A stretch of 22,134 bases of DNA from Bacteroidota bacterium (GTDB lineage Bacteria; Bacteroidota; Bacteroidia; Bacteroidales; PXBB01). Every line of letters starts with the position of its first letter. The first letter of the stretch is position 1. Of this stretch, positions 1 to 8,961 are shown one piece after another. A program made the translations under genes and the position numbers. The notes under the pieces were generated by a model. That model was not told the origin of the DNA, did not search any database, and worked only from the letters and a program-made list of their open reading frames with translations. The DNA lies in assembly GCA_022708385.1 (NCBI GenBank), contig JAKIYU010000009.1, forward strand, positions 1-22,134, in the 5' to 3' direction.

Positions 1-1023
1 CTCCTGAACAGTATTGTTAAGTGTAAACTGAAGCTGTCGTGTATCGCGTGTATTAAAATGCCATTGCAATTGAGTACCTGCCGGCACGGTTACATCGCCT
101 GTATTGATAAAGATTTCGTCTTTTTTGTTCAGATACGGGGGATACACAGCCCTGATGTTGAAACCGAGGATAACAGGGCGGGGGAGGACACTAAGTGTGT
201 ATTCACCAGAATAAAAACCCGCAGCATAAAAACGGAACAGAGTGTTTTTTTGTACTTTTTTAAAAACAAAGCGGTGTTCCGAAGGACTTATTTTATGCAT
301 CAGAACAAGACCGTCTTCAGTTTCCAGGTAAAGTTCGGCCGGCAGGGCTTCCCCGGTAACACCCACAGCAAGTTCGAAATCTTCATTCTGCAAAACCTGC
401 AGGTTTTTATTAAGCAAATTAAAAGCAAAAGGCATGGGTTTTTCGAAAGCGGTATTATAATGTATCAGACGTCCGGCGGGAGCTGTTATGATTGAAGGCG
501 CAGCAAGTAAAACCAGGCCAATCAGAACCAAAGGAGGTAAAACATACTTGAGATATTTTTTATTTTCTCCGAAATTGACCGCTTTTTTAAAAGGAAAAGG
601 TTTTAGTTGCTCCGTTTTCTGAGCTATTCCTGCTGTAATAAGCTCAGTCATTTGCTTATGGGTAAGTTCGAGTTTTTTCAATTGCAGCACATTCAGCAGT
701 TTATCGCCAATTTCAGGAAAATGGCGGCCAATGATACGGGCAGCTTCTTCGTCGGAAATAATGCGCCCCAAGCGGTAGATTTTTAAAAAAGGCCAAATTA
801 CCCATCGTATAAGAACCACAGTATTGAACAAAATAAATGAGAAAAATATTACAGCCCGCCACGTGCTTACAAGATAGGCAAAATATTCAATGGCTGTGAT
901 AAGGATAAAAAGCATGAACAACGACGACAGGCTGTACAAGCACCCGCGAAGTACTTTGTTTTTGTAGTACTTGCGGATAAACTGATCCAGTTTGGCTATT
1001 ATCAGACTGTAATCGTCTATCAT
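1..1023 (-). CDS. DUF4175-family membrane protein, 3' part outside window
   Basis: An open frame of 341 codons runs without a stop from the ATG at 1021-1023 down to the window edge, so the C-terminal part is missing. The protein begins MIDDYSLIIAKLDQFIRKYY and has hydrophobic segments at about residues 27-50, 56-80 and 158-177. These are followed by a long soluble region with beta-rich motifs such as RAVYPPYLNKKDE near 291. A three-helix N-terminus followed by a large extracytoplasmic region fits the DUF4175 family, whose Bacteroidetes members exceed 1000 residues. The function is unknown and the family call is from memory. It lies 72 nt downstream of the ABC-F gene on the same strand and may be co-transcribed with it. 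No SD-like site is visible before the ATG. Confidence 0.72.
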   Translation of the reverse strand, partial: MIDDYSLIIAKLDQFIRKYYKNKVLRGCLYSLSSLFMLFILITAIEYFAYLVSTWRAVIFFSFILFNTVVLIRWVIWPFLKIYRLGRIISDEEAARIIGRHFPEIGDKLLNVLQLKKLELTHKQMTELITAGIAQKTEQLKPFPFKKAVNFGENKKYLKYVLPPLVLIGLVLLAAPSIITAPAGRLIHYNTAFEKPMPFAFNLLNKNLQVLQNEDFELAVGVTGEALPAELYLETEDGLVLMHKISPSEHRFVFKKVQKNTLFRFYAAGFYSGEYTLSVLPRPVILGFNIRAVYPPYLNKKDEIFINTGDVTVPAGTQLQWHFNTRDTRQLQFTLNNTVQE

Positions 1024-1095
1024 TTGCAAAATATTTTTTAAGTTATGTTATTGAGTAAGCCCATAACGAAATCCCATAAAAATAATTATACAAAT

Positions 1096-3054
1096 TTACG
1101 AAAAATATTCGGCATTGAGGGCATCGTGTTCCTCGTGAGCTTCTGTCCAGAGATGTACCAGGCTATCGAGCTTCTGTTTCAGATTTTCGTGTGTTTTAAA
1201 AAGGTCGGCATAAGCAGTAGCAGAGAGGGATTGATTGGGATTGGCAAGCTGATGTTCTAAATCTTTCAACTGGGCCTCGACAGAGGTTATGTCATCTTCA
1301 AACCTGGCGATTATATTTTTGATTTTACGTAGTTGCCTGTCGGCCTCTTTTTTCTTTTCCCGGTTAATTTTATTTTGTGATGGGTTTTTATCATTCTGGG
1401 AGGATGGGAGAGGGGAGGAGGGGGGCGCCTGGAGCTGGGAAAGGGTGTTGATGTTCCTGCTTTTAAGAAAATCGTTTACATCGCCCAGGTACTGTTTTAT
1501 TTTTTGGTTTTTAAACTCAAAGACTTTGTTTGTGAGACCTTGTAAAAAATATCGGTCGTGCGATACGATGATAAGTGTGCCATCGTACTGCATGAGGGCT
1601 TTTTTAAGAATGTCCTTGGCTTTCATATCGAGGTGGTTGGTGGGTTCATCAAGCACCAGCAGATTTACGGGTTTAAGCAGCAAACGTGCCAGGGCGAGAC
1701 GTGATTTTTCGCCACCTGAGAGTACTTTGACTTTTTTTTCGATGGCATCGCCGCCAAAAAGAAAAGCACCCAGAATGTTTCGTATTTTAGGGCGTATTTC
1801 ACCAACGGCCACATCATCAATTGTCTCAAATACTGTTTTATCGGGATTAAGCAGCTCTGTTTCATTTTGGGCATAATAACCCAGTGCCACATTATAGCCT
1901 GTTTTGCATAAGCCCTCGCAGGAAAGGTCGCCAACAATGATACGCGACAAAGTGGTTTTTCCTTCGCCGTTTTTGCCTACAAAAGCAATTTTATCACCCT
2001 TATCAATCAAAAAATCAATTTGGCTCAGCACCACTTTGTTATCGTACTTTTTGCTTAGATTTTCGGCTTCAATTACCACTTTTCCCGAAGATGGGGCAGG
2101 AGGGAAGCGAAAATAAATGCTGCTTTCGTCTATAAGGTCAACCTCTACTTTTTCGAGTTTTTCGAGCATTTTTACACGCGATTGCACCTGTTTGGCCTTT
2201 GTGGCTTTGTAGCGAAAACGTTCAATAAACTTTTCGGTCTGGTCAATGAACTTCTGTTGGTTTTCATATTCGGCCTGTTGCTGTGCAATACGTTCGTCGC
2301 GTTTTTTTATATAAAGCGAATAAGGGACATCGTAATCGTATAACCGGCCATAATTAATTTCGACCGTACGCAGACTGATGTTGTCGAGCAAAGTCCTGTC
2401 GTGGGAAACAATAATAACAGCGCCGGGGTACTTTAGAAGAAATTCCTCAAGCCATTGAATGGATTCAATATCGAGATGGTTTGTAGGTTCATCGAGCAAC
2501 AGCAGATCGGGTTTTTGAAGCAATATTTTAGCCAGCTCAATGCGCATGCGCCAGCCACCGCTAAAAGTGCCAACGGGCAAATGCAACTGAGAAGAGTCGA
2601 AACCAAGGCCCAGTAAAATTTTCTCTGTTTCTGCGTCCACTGTATATCCGCCAAGGAGGGCGAATTGTTCATTGGCGTTGTTTAAAAGGCTGATGGTATG
2701 GGCGTAGGTATCCGAGTGAAAATCGGTCAGGTTATGAAGTAATTTATTGCACCGGTCGATAGTTTCTTTTAATGACTTTATTTTTTCAAAAGCATTTAAT
2801 GTTTCTTCAAACACGCTCTGGGTGCCCTTAAATGAAACTTCCTGTGGTAAAAAACCGACACTGGTGTTTTGTGGTATAGATATACTGCCGGCATCGGGCT
2901 TTTGCATGCCGTACAACAGGCGCAACAAGGTGGTTTTGCCCGCGCCGTTTTTGCCAACCAAGCCAATGCGGTCGCGTTTGTTTATAATAAGGGTAACATT
3001 ATTGAAAATCTCTACGCCCGAAAATTGCAGAGAAATATTGTTGAGGCTGAACAT
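1096..3054 (-). CDS. ABC-F family ATPase (ribosome-associated type)
   Basis: The 652-residue protein has two ABC cassettes and no membrane segments, the hallmark of ABC-F proteins, which act on ribosomes in the cytoplasm rather than in transport. Cassette 1 has Walker A at 34-41 (GKNGAGKT), signature FSGGW at 164-168 and Walker B LLLLDEP with catalytic E189. Cassette 2 has Walker A at 360-367 (GKNGEGKT), signature LSGGE at 445-449 and Walker B with E470. Between them lies a charged linker (about 236-325) of the kind that reaches toward the peptidyl-transferase centre. Residues about 560-640 form a lysine/glutamate-rich coiled coil, as in Uup and YheS-like members. The length matches those subfamilies. 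I cannot decide the subfamily or whether it gives antibiotic protection. It starts 11 nt after the serine hydrolase stop, so it is probably in the same operon. Confidence 0.93.
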   Translation of the reverse strand: MFSLNNISLQFSGVEIFNNVTLIINKRDRIGLVGKNGAGKTTLLRLLYGMQKPDAGSISIPQNTSVGFLPQEVSFKGTQSVFEETLNAFEKIKSLKETIDRCNKLLHNLTDFHSDTYAHTISLLNNANEQFALLGGYTVDAETEKILLGLGFDSSQLHLPVGTFSGGWRMRIELAKILLQKPDLLLLDEPTNHLDIESIQWLEEFLLKYPGAVIIVSHDRTLLDNISLRTVEINYGRLYDYDVPYSLYIKKRDERIAQQQAEYENQQKFIDQTEKFIERFRYKATKAKQVQSRVKMLEKLEKVEVDLIDESSIYFRFPPAPSSGKVVIEAENLSKKYDNKVVLSQIDFLIDKGDKIAFVGKNGEGKTTLSRIIVGDLSCEGLCKTGYNVALGYYAQNETELLNPDKTVFETIDDVAVGEIRPKIRNILGAFLFGGDAIEKKVKVLSGGEKSRLALARLLLKPVNLLVLDEPTNHLDMKAKDILKKALMQYDGTLIIVSHDRYFLQGLTNKVFEFKNQKIKQYLGDVNDFLKSRNINTLSQLQAPPSSPLPSSQNDKNPSQNKINREKKKEADRQLRKIKNIIARFEDDITSVEAQLKDLEHQLANPNQSLSATAYADLFKTHENLKQKLDSLVHLWTEAHEEHDALNAEYFS

Positions 3055-3065
3055 TATTTGGTTAC

Positions 3066-4055
3066 TTATCTGTCATTTGTTTTTTTTATCTCAGTATAAA
3101 CCGTCTTAGAAATTTCCTGAATTACAGAGGTCATGTTTTTCAGATTATAACCTTTTACCATGACACATAAAATGTAGTTGTTATCGGGGAAATAGACGAT
3201 ACCGCAATCGTGCAGCTGCATCAGTTTATCATCGCTTATCTGGCCGTATTTGTGAGAAATAATTATATTATCGTCAATGCCTTTTACAATGCCTTCGTTA
3301 AAATCCGTTTCAGAAAGATAATACAAGGCGGTTTCAGAGTTTTTTTCATTAATGTAGGTGGAATTATACAAAACCCTGAAAAAGGAGGCAAAATCTTTGG
3401 TGGTTATTTGATATGTTTTTCCCTTTTGTGGGGCCTCAATGCCAAGGTCTAGAAAAACTGATTCTACAAATTCTTTTTTGTGATTATTTATAAAATCATA
3501 TAAAAACTCAGCGGTTTCATTATGAGAGTGTATAATCATATATTCCACCAAATCAAAAAGATTGTAATTCTTTTGACCTGTTGCCGTTTTGGCGGGAGAC
3601 ATTTCAGAAAAAACGCCCAGAGTTTCATCAAAGAAAAAAGTTTTTTTAAGCACTTCGGGATAGGCTTCCGAAAATTTAAAAACGGCTATCATCAAGGGAA
3701 CTTTATTAAGACTTGCGGGAATGAATTTTTCCTTTTCATTTATGCCAAACCATGCACCATTGTTGAGAAAACGCAAATAAACCGAAATTTTTTCTATTGA
3801 AGGTTTTTTGTTTAATTCATTTATTTTATTAATAATGATATTTTCTATTGCAGGGTTAACATAAGTAAAATTCGGGTTACAATCGAGAAGAGGGTTTGTA
3901 AATTTACGTTCTGTTGAATGTGAACGATAAGGTTTATTTTCGTTTAATTTATTCTCCAGAAAATATTTATTAAAGAATAATTTTTCGGACAAAACGCCAA
4001 AAATAAAAAAACAAATACATAAAAAGATGATAATGAAAGCATTTTGTATTTTCAT
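3066..4055 (-). CDS. Serine hydrolase, class A beta-lactamase/PBP fold
   Basis: The 329-residue protein has an N-terminal signal anchor (residues about 5-23, IIIFLCICFFIFGVLSEKLF), placing the enzyme domain outside the inner membrane. Catalytic-type motifs of the penicillin-recognising fold appear in order: SLNK at 115-118 (nucleophile S115, base K118), SHN at 177-179 (SxN motif), and K269-Y-G271 where KTG/KSG is usual. This fits Pfam Beta-lactamase2. The substrate may be peptidoglycan peptides rather than a drug. The start is the ATG at 4053-4055. Longer readings of the frame would overlap the upstream envC gene by about 100 nt and would lose the N-terminal hydrophobic segment. The gene is 25 nt downstream of envC and 11 nt upstream of the ABC-F gene, and the envC neighbour supports a cell-wall role. 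Confidence 0.85.
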   Translation of the reverse strand: MKIQNAFIIIFLCICFFIFGVLSEKLFFNKYFLENKLNENKPYRSHSTERKFTNPLLDCNPNFTYVNPAIENIIINKINELNKKPSIEKISVYLRFLNNGAWFGINEKEKFIPASLNKVPLMIAVFKFSEAYPEVLKKTFFFDETLGVFSEMSPAKTATGQKNYNLFDLVEYMIIHSHNETAEFLYDFINNHKKEFVESVFLDLGIEAPQKGKTYQITTKDFASFFRVLYNSTYINEKNSETALYYLSETDFNEGIVKGIDDNIIISHKYGQISDDKLMQLHDCGIVYFPDNNYILCVMVKGYNLKNMTSVIQEISKTVYTEIKKTNDR

Positions 4056-4080
4056 TTTGTATGAATTATGTAATAAATAA

Positions 4081-5298
4081 CTATTTAGCCAGCCATTGGG
4101 CGGGGTCGAGAAAAACATCACCTTTCCATATTTCGAAATGGAGTTCTGTTTTCGATTCTTCGGCATTGGTGTGAACCATACCAATATCCTGTTTGGTTTT
4201 AATTTTATCGCCTTGCTTTACATAAATATCATCCAGCTTGGAATAAACACTGTAATACTCACCGTGGCTTATTATAACAACGTGCCTATAAACAGGCATT
4301 TCAATAACCCGTACAACGGTGCCATCGAAAACACTCCGGGCTTTCGAAGCTGCACTGGTGGCTATATCTATACCTTTATTATTAATCTTAATACCAGGTA
4401 TAACAGGGTGAGGATTTTCGCCAAAATTACTTGTAATAACGCCACGGAGCAGGGGCCAGGGCAGTTTTTGTTTATTCAGGGCGAAATTTTTTGAAAGGGC
4501 TTGTTCTTCGGGTGTCAGTGTGAATGTTTTGGCTGTGGGGTTCGATTCTTTGGCTCTTGCCGACGCTTTTTTAATTTCTTCGGCTATAATAGATTCTATG
4601 GTTTTTTGAAGTTTTCGGGCCGCTTCTTCTTTTTCTTTTATGGTGCGCACCAGTTCTTGTTCCTTTTTTTGTAGCGAAGAAACGGTTTGTGATTTTAACT
4701 GGCGTTGGTCATCAAGCTTAATTTTTTCTTTGTTTTGCGATGACAGCAAATCCTTTTTTTCTCCCAACAAACCTTCAAGTTCAAGAATTTTTTGCGACAA
4801 TTCGTGTTGTGTAGCCAATATTTGTTCGCCCTGTTTTTTGCGGTATTGCGAATACTGCTGCATATATTTCAGCCTCATGTAAGCCTGGTTAAAGTCTTTG
4901 GATGCAAAAATAAACATAAGTTTATTGTTGGCGTTACGATTGACATAGGCATGGTATATCATCTTTGCATATTGCTCTTTCAGCTCAGCCAGATCTTTTT
5001 TCAGAATCTCGACAGTTTTGTTATTGGAAGCAATTTTATTGTTGATATAATAAATTTCAGAATTGATGTTTACAATGAGATCTTCGCGTTGTTTTATTTG
5101 CTTATTGATTAAAACAAGCTGATTAAGCGATGCCTGGGTGTTTTTTTTGGTTTCTTTGAGCAACTGGTTAGTTAAGGCTATTTCTTTTTCAATTTTTTGT
5201 TTTTCTTTTTTGAGTTTTTCTTTGTTTTGTGAAAAAAGCCCTTGCCCGGTTAACAAACAGATAAAAATAACACATAGAATAAATTTTTTATAACTCAT
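4081..5298 (-). CDS. EnvC-like murein hydrolase activator (degenerate LytM/M23 domain)
   Basis: The 405-residue protein has a signal peptide (MSYKKFILCVIFICLLTGQG..., cleavage near 23), a long coiled coil at about 25-250 rich in K, E, Q and N, and a C-terminal LytM/peptidase M23 domain at about 280-405. The zinc-site signature is broken. Where active enzymes have HxxxD, this has N307-K-G-I-D311. Where they have YxH, it has Y352-S-K354. The final HxH is E385-L-H387. EnvC and NlpD family proteins have such degenerate sites and activate amidases in the periplasm rather than cleave the wall themselves. The coiled coil is typical of EnvC. The start codon lies 2 nt after the DUF4292 stop, indicating tight coupling. 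I infer activation of a separate N-acetylmuramoyl-L-alanine amidase not encoded in this window. Confidence 0.88.
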   Translation of the reverse strand: MSYKKFILCVIFICLLTGQGLFSQNKEKLKKEKQKIEKEIALTNQLLKETKKNTQASLNQLVLINKQIKQREDLIVNINSEIYYINNKIASNNKTVEILKKDLAELKEQYAKMIYHAYVNRNANNKLMFIFASKDFNQAYMRLKYMQQYSQYRKKQGEQILATQHELSQKILELEGLLGEKKDLLSSQNKEKIKLDDQRQLKSQTVSSLQKKEQELVRTIKEKEEAARKLQKTIESIIAEEIKKASARAKESNPTAKTFTLTPEEQALSKNFALNKQKLPWPLLRGVITSNFGENPHPVIPGIKINNKGIDIATSAASKARSVFDGTVVRVIEMPVYRHVVIISHGEYYSVYSKLDDIYVKQGDKIKTKQDIGMVHTNAEESKTELHFEIWKGDVFLDPAQWLAK

Positions 5299-5300
5299 TG

Positions 5301-6116
5301 TTATTGAGACATTGGTGTATAATTCGCAGGAACAACAAACGAAAAGTTTAAATCGTTTTGAAGCACTATTTTTTCAATATTTATTTTAACGACCCATTTT
5401 TTATTGGATGTTTCCATGCTTCCTTCAATATGATGTGCAAGCATACGGCTGTTTAAAGACTTAAAGTCGGAATACAGCCATTCAAATTTATATTTTTCTT
5501 CGGTATCAGAAAAATAATTTTTAATGATTTTGAAAGATTTACAGTCGATATAAAGCTTTTGAATCAGGGCCAAACGGCTGTTGTTGTATTTATTGCGAAG
5601 CTTGGCGCGGTGCTTATGCGACAGGCAATACGTATTGGAAGAGGTTGTTAAAGCCAATGAGTCCGCTTCAAAATGTGGGAAATCGTTACCGGTAATTACA
5701 GCCTGGAGCATGTTAAAATCCATATCGGCGCCAAGCAGGGTTTTAAGATAATTAATATCGGATAAAAAATAGGTATTGTTCAGTTTGTTGATAATTTTTA
5801 CCGAATCCTGGGTCATACAAAAACGCAGAGCTTCTATACCCAACATAGGAGATACCGAAGCCCAGATAATGCTGTCGTTTTTCATTCTCACGGTTGCCGT
5901 AAACGATTGCGTTTTGCCCTCCGAAATAATTTCTATACGTGTTTTAAATTGCATATTGTTAAAAACAAAAGCCTTGTCGGCCATATACCATAATACAGAA
6001 TCGACAGAAAGGCCGGATGCCTGTGTTCCCTGTTTTATCGGGTGGGTTTTGCACGCAAACAGCAGCACTGTAGAAAGAAAAGCGAAAAATATAACCGGCA
6101 GATTTTCTCGTTTCAT
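5301..6116 (-). CDS. DUF4292 lipoprotein
   Basis: The 271-residue protein begins MKRENLPVIFFAFLSTVLLFACKTHP, with a lipobox LFAC and lipidation candidate C22. The remainder is beta-rich, with alternating stretches such as FKTRIEIISEGKTQSFTATVRMKNDSIIWASVSPMLG split around residues 58-95. This matches the Bacteroidetes DUF4292 family, thought to have a LolA/LolB-like fold. The precise role is unknown, and lipoprotein or lipid handling at the outer membrane would be inference from fold only. It is sandwiched between the TPR lipoprotein (11 nt upstream) and envC (2 nt downstream), an arrangement I recall as common in Bacteroidetes. Start choice is clear because the signal peptide begins at the first ATG. 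Confidence 0.82.
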   Translation of the reverse strand: MKRENLPVIFFAFLSTVLLFACKTHPIKQGTQASGLSVDSVLWYMADKAFVFNNMQFKTRIEIISEGKTQSFTATVRMKNDSIIWASVSPMLGIEALRFCMTQDSVKIINKLNNTYFLSDINYLKTLLGADMDFNMLQAVITGNDFPHFEADSLALTTSSNTYCLSHKHRAKLRNKYNNSRLALIQKLYIDCKSFKIIKNYFSDTEEKYKFEWLYSDFKSLNSRMLAHHIEGSMETSNKKWVVKINIEKIVLQNDLNFSFVVPANYTPMSQ

Positions 6117-6127
6117 TAAAAAAGAAA

Positions 6128-7873
6128 TTAAGGTATATACGATTGGGAATCAATTTTATTTTTCAGTGTGTCGGAGGGATTGCCGAGCTCTTTCGATTTT
6201 TTCCATTGTTCCAGGGCGTTTTCTTTTTTATTCAGTAAAAAGAGGATGTCGCCATAATGCTCAAGAATGATGTAGTTTTTATCGCCTTTGTTGGCTATTG
6301 CTTTTTCAATCCATATAAGCGCATCGTTATATTCGCCAAGCCTGAAAAGAATCCACGCATAAGTATCCTGATATGATGAAATGTCGGGTTTTATTTCATT
6401 TGCTTTTTTCGACATGTTTTTTGCCTTGTCGAGTTTTTCGTTGCGCAGTGAAAGGTAATAACTATAATTATTAAGTATGCCTATGTTTTCGGGAGCTATT
6501 TTCAGCGCATTTTCAAAAGCCGCATCCGATTCGGGATACTTTTTTAAATGATTGTAACATTCTCCCAGATACATGTAAAACTCTACGCTTAACTTACTGT
6601 TAAAAACAGCATATACCAAACCATCGGTAAAAACAGCAACGGCTTGGTCGTATCTTTTGAAATGGAATTGGGCATAACCATTGAACAAATACAATAAGGC
6701 TTGCTCGGGATAAAGCTCAAGAGCTTGTTTGCTTAGCGTATCCAACCCATTGTAATCCTGTGTTTCGGAAAGTATAAACAACAATTCTTCCCATACGGGA
6801 TAACGGTTTTTGTCCAGTTCAATGACTTTTAAAAACATTTCTTTTGCTTGTTGTAGTTTTTTATCGCGACTCAGAAAATCAGCATAGATAGAATAAACTA
6901 TAGCATCTTCGGGATGTGTTTTAATAAGTATGTCGAGCAATTCGTAGGCCTGTCGCAGCAAAGAACCACTCCTGTTATTTTCAGTTGAAGAATAGTAATT
7001 TAATAAGATTTTGATTTTTTTATCGGTGTTAACATTAATGTTTGCAAAAGCCTTTTTTAAATTATCAAAATACAATTCCTGATTTCCTGTTTTTTGGTAA
7101 TAATCGGCCAGCGCCAAATGTATATCTTCGTTCAGAGAATCATTTTTAAGAATATCTTCGTATATAGAAAAAGCCTTGTCTTTTTTGTTGGACGACAAAT
7201 AAATATCTGCCAGCATAATACGATGCTTTGTCTCAGACGGGAAAGCCTGAATTAATTTTTTTGCCTCTTCAATGGCCTTTTCCGGTTCTCTGTTATAAAG
7301 ATATATGGTTTGTTTTTGAACAGACAAATCTTCGTTAATGCCAATAATTTTTTCGAGCTGGTTATAAGTATTAATAGCATCGGCATAGCGTTGCGAAAAC
7401 AAATAAAGCATGGCCAGTTCGTAATAATAATCAGTTTTCTGAGGGTGATTCCTGATGAGCTTTTCGTATATTTTTAAAGCGTTGGCAGGCTGCTTAAGGT
7501 TGCTGTAAATTTCGGCCAGCAGTATCTGATACCATTCGTTTTTAGGGTTTAAGGAAACGGCTTCTTTGGCCAGAATAAGGGCGTCGTCGTACTTTTTGTC
7601 CTGCGACAGAATACTGGCCAGCTCGTAGTACGACACATCGTCTTTGGGGTTTTTGCGAATACATTCGGCAAACAAGGCACCGGCTTCGGAATAATTACCC
7701 AGTATTTTTTGTTTATTGGCATCAAGAAAAATACTTAGGTGCGCTTGTTTTTGTTGGTCAGAAAGATCTTTGCCAGGGCTGTCCGAAATATCCCTGCGTT
7801 TTATTAAATGGCACGAAAAGAAAAAAGTGCATAATAAAACAAAAAGGGGTATGAGAAATTTATTTTGGGACAT
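6128..7873 (-). CDS. Tetratricopeptide-repeat lipoprotein
   Basis: The 581-residue protein starts MSQNKFLIPLFVLLCTFFFSC, a signal peptide ending in a cysteine (C21) that probably carries lipid. From about residue 45 to the end it is built of helix-turn-helix TPR units. Examples are the segments around NYSEAGALFAECIRKNP, KYDDALILAKEAVSLNP, RYDQAVAVFTDGLVY and KYPESDAAFENALKIAPEN, with the typical small and aromatic spacing and the P at repeat ends. TPR proteins act as scaffolds, so it probably holds partners at the inner face of the outer membrane. The partners are not identifiable from sequence. It is followed after 11 nt by the DUF4292 gene and preceded by the nucleotidyltransferase gene with a 63-nt gap. 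Confidence 0.88.
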   Translation of the reverse strand: MSQNKFLIPLFVLLCTFFFSCHLIKRRDISDSPGKDLSDQQKQAHLSIFLDANKQKILGNYSEAGALFAECIRKNPKDDVSYYELASILSQDKKYDDALILAKEAVSLNPKNEWYQILLAEIYSNLKQPANALKIYEKLIRNHPQKTDYYYELAMLYLFSQRYADAINTYNQLEKIIGINEDLSVQKQTIYLYNREPEKAIEEAKKLIQAFPSETKHRIMLADIYLSSNKKDKAFSIYEDILKNDSLNEDIHLALADYYQKTGNQELYFDNLKKAFANINVNTDKKIKILLNYYSSTENNRSGSLLRQAYELLDILIKTHPEDAIVYSIYADFLSRDKKLQQAKEMFLKVIELDKNRYPVWEELLFILSETQDYNGLDTLSKQALELYPEQALLYLFNGYAQFHFKRYDQAVAVFTDGLVYAVFNSKLSVEFYMYLGECYNHLKKYPESDAAFENALKIAPENIGILNNYSYYLSLRNEKLDKAKNMSKKANEIKPDISSYQDTYAWILFRLGEYNDALIWIEKAIANKGDKNYIILEHYGDILFLLNKKENALEQWKKSKELGNPSDTLKNKIDSQSYIP

Positions 7874-7936
7874 TTATTTGTTTTTTAATTTACCGGAGCC
7901 TGAGTACATAACGCCCCGCCATTGGTTTTATTTTTT

Positions 7937-8938
7937 TTAACTTAGAATGGTATAATCGCCTATGCTTACTTCGTTGTATTTTAACTTATATTCCACGTAG
8001 TTACCTATCATGGAATTGTCGATATTAACATTCGACAGTACCGCATTCGACTGAATGATGCTGTTGCTGATAATGGCATTTTCGATGCTTGTATTGTCGC
8101 AAACCGAAACAAAAGGGCCGATTACCGAATTTTTTATCCTTACATTTTTTCCGATGTAACAGGGATTTATTATTACCGAATTATGAAGCTGATAACTATC
8201 GTCAATCAGCTTTTCATTTTTATGTATATCGAGAATGCGCTGATTGGTATAAACGGTGGCATCTTTATTTCCGCAGTCGAGCCATTCATCAACTTTTTCG
8301 GTTGAAAAAACAAGTTTTTTATTTTTCATGTTTTCAAGGGCATCTGTAAGCTGGTATTCGTTGTTTTTACAAATATTGTTATCAATAAGGAACTGCAACT
8401 CGTTTTTGAGGTTTTTGCCATCTTTAAAATAATAAATACCTATAATGGCAAGGTCAGAAACAAACGTGGTCGGTTTCTCAAAAAAATCAGTTATAATGTT
8501 GTTTTCGTTTGTTTTTACCACACCAAAATTCTGGGGATTTTCGACCTTATGCACCCATATAATGCTGTCTTTGGTTCGGTCGAGGCGGAAGTCGGCACGG
8601 AAGAGTGTGTCGGCAAAAGCCACCACCACTTCACCCTCTAGCGATGGCGCTGCACACAAAACAGCATGGGCTGTTCCCAGTGCTTCGTTCTGGTAGTAGA
8701 TGCGGCCTTTTGAGCCAACAGCTTCAGCTATTTTTAACAGGTCTTGTTCCACGTCTTTTCCAAAATCGCCAATGATAAAAGCAATTTCTTCAATTTTTTC
8801 GTTACAAATTTGTGAAATTGATTCTACAAGACGGGAAACAATAGGTTTTCCAGCAATTTTAATAAGCGGTTTGGGCACGGTAAGGGTATGCGGGCGCATT
8901 CTTTTGCCTTTGCCTGCCATGGGAATAATAATTTTCAT
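7937..8938 (-). CDS. Sugar-1-phosphate nucleotidyltransferase with left-handed beta-helix tail
   Basis: The 333-residue cytoplasmic enzyme transfers a nucleotide from NTP to a sugar 1-phosphate. The N-terminal Rossmann-like domain has the glycine-rich NTP loop at 8-16 (AGKGKRMRP region), PKPL at 22-25 with K23, and a metal-binding D110 in AFADTLF. FFEKP at 152-156 matches the sugar-binding part of the RmlA/GalU superfamily. From about 245 onward hexapeptide-like repeats (NSVII, NPCYIG, NSVIG, NAIIS, NSIIQ) indicate a left-handed beta-helix, as in two-domain thymidylyl-, mannose- or glucose-1-phosphate enzymes. The sugar and nucleotide cannot be fixed from sequence alone. It starts 23 nt after dut and probably shares its transcript. 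Confidence 0.9.
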   Translation of the reverse strand: MKIIIPMAGKGKRMRPHTLTVPKPLIKIAGKPIVSRLVESISQICNEKIEEIAFIIGDFGKDVEQDLLKIAEAVGSKGRIYYQNEALGTAHAVLCAAPSLEGEVVVAFADTLFRADFRLDRTKDSIIWVHKVENPQNFGVVKTNENNIITDFFEKPTTFVSDLAIIGIYYFKDGKNLKNELQFLIDNNICKNNEYQLTDALENMKNKKLVFSTEKVDEWLDCGNKDATVYTNQRILDIHKNEKLIDDSYQLHNSVIINPCYIGKNVRIKNSVIGPFVSVCDNTSIENAIISNSIIQSNAVLSNVNIDNSMIGNYVEYKLKYNEVSIGDYTILS

Positions 8939-8961
8939 AAAAATAAAGTGTAATAGTTTAT

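Noticed and set aside
58..495. A 145-codon plus-strand frame at the left edge
   Set aside because: It is antisense to the DUF4175-family gene, whose protein is coherent across the whole 341 codons.
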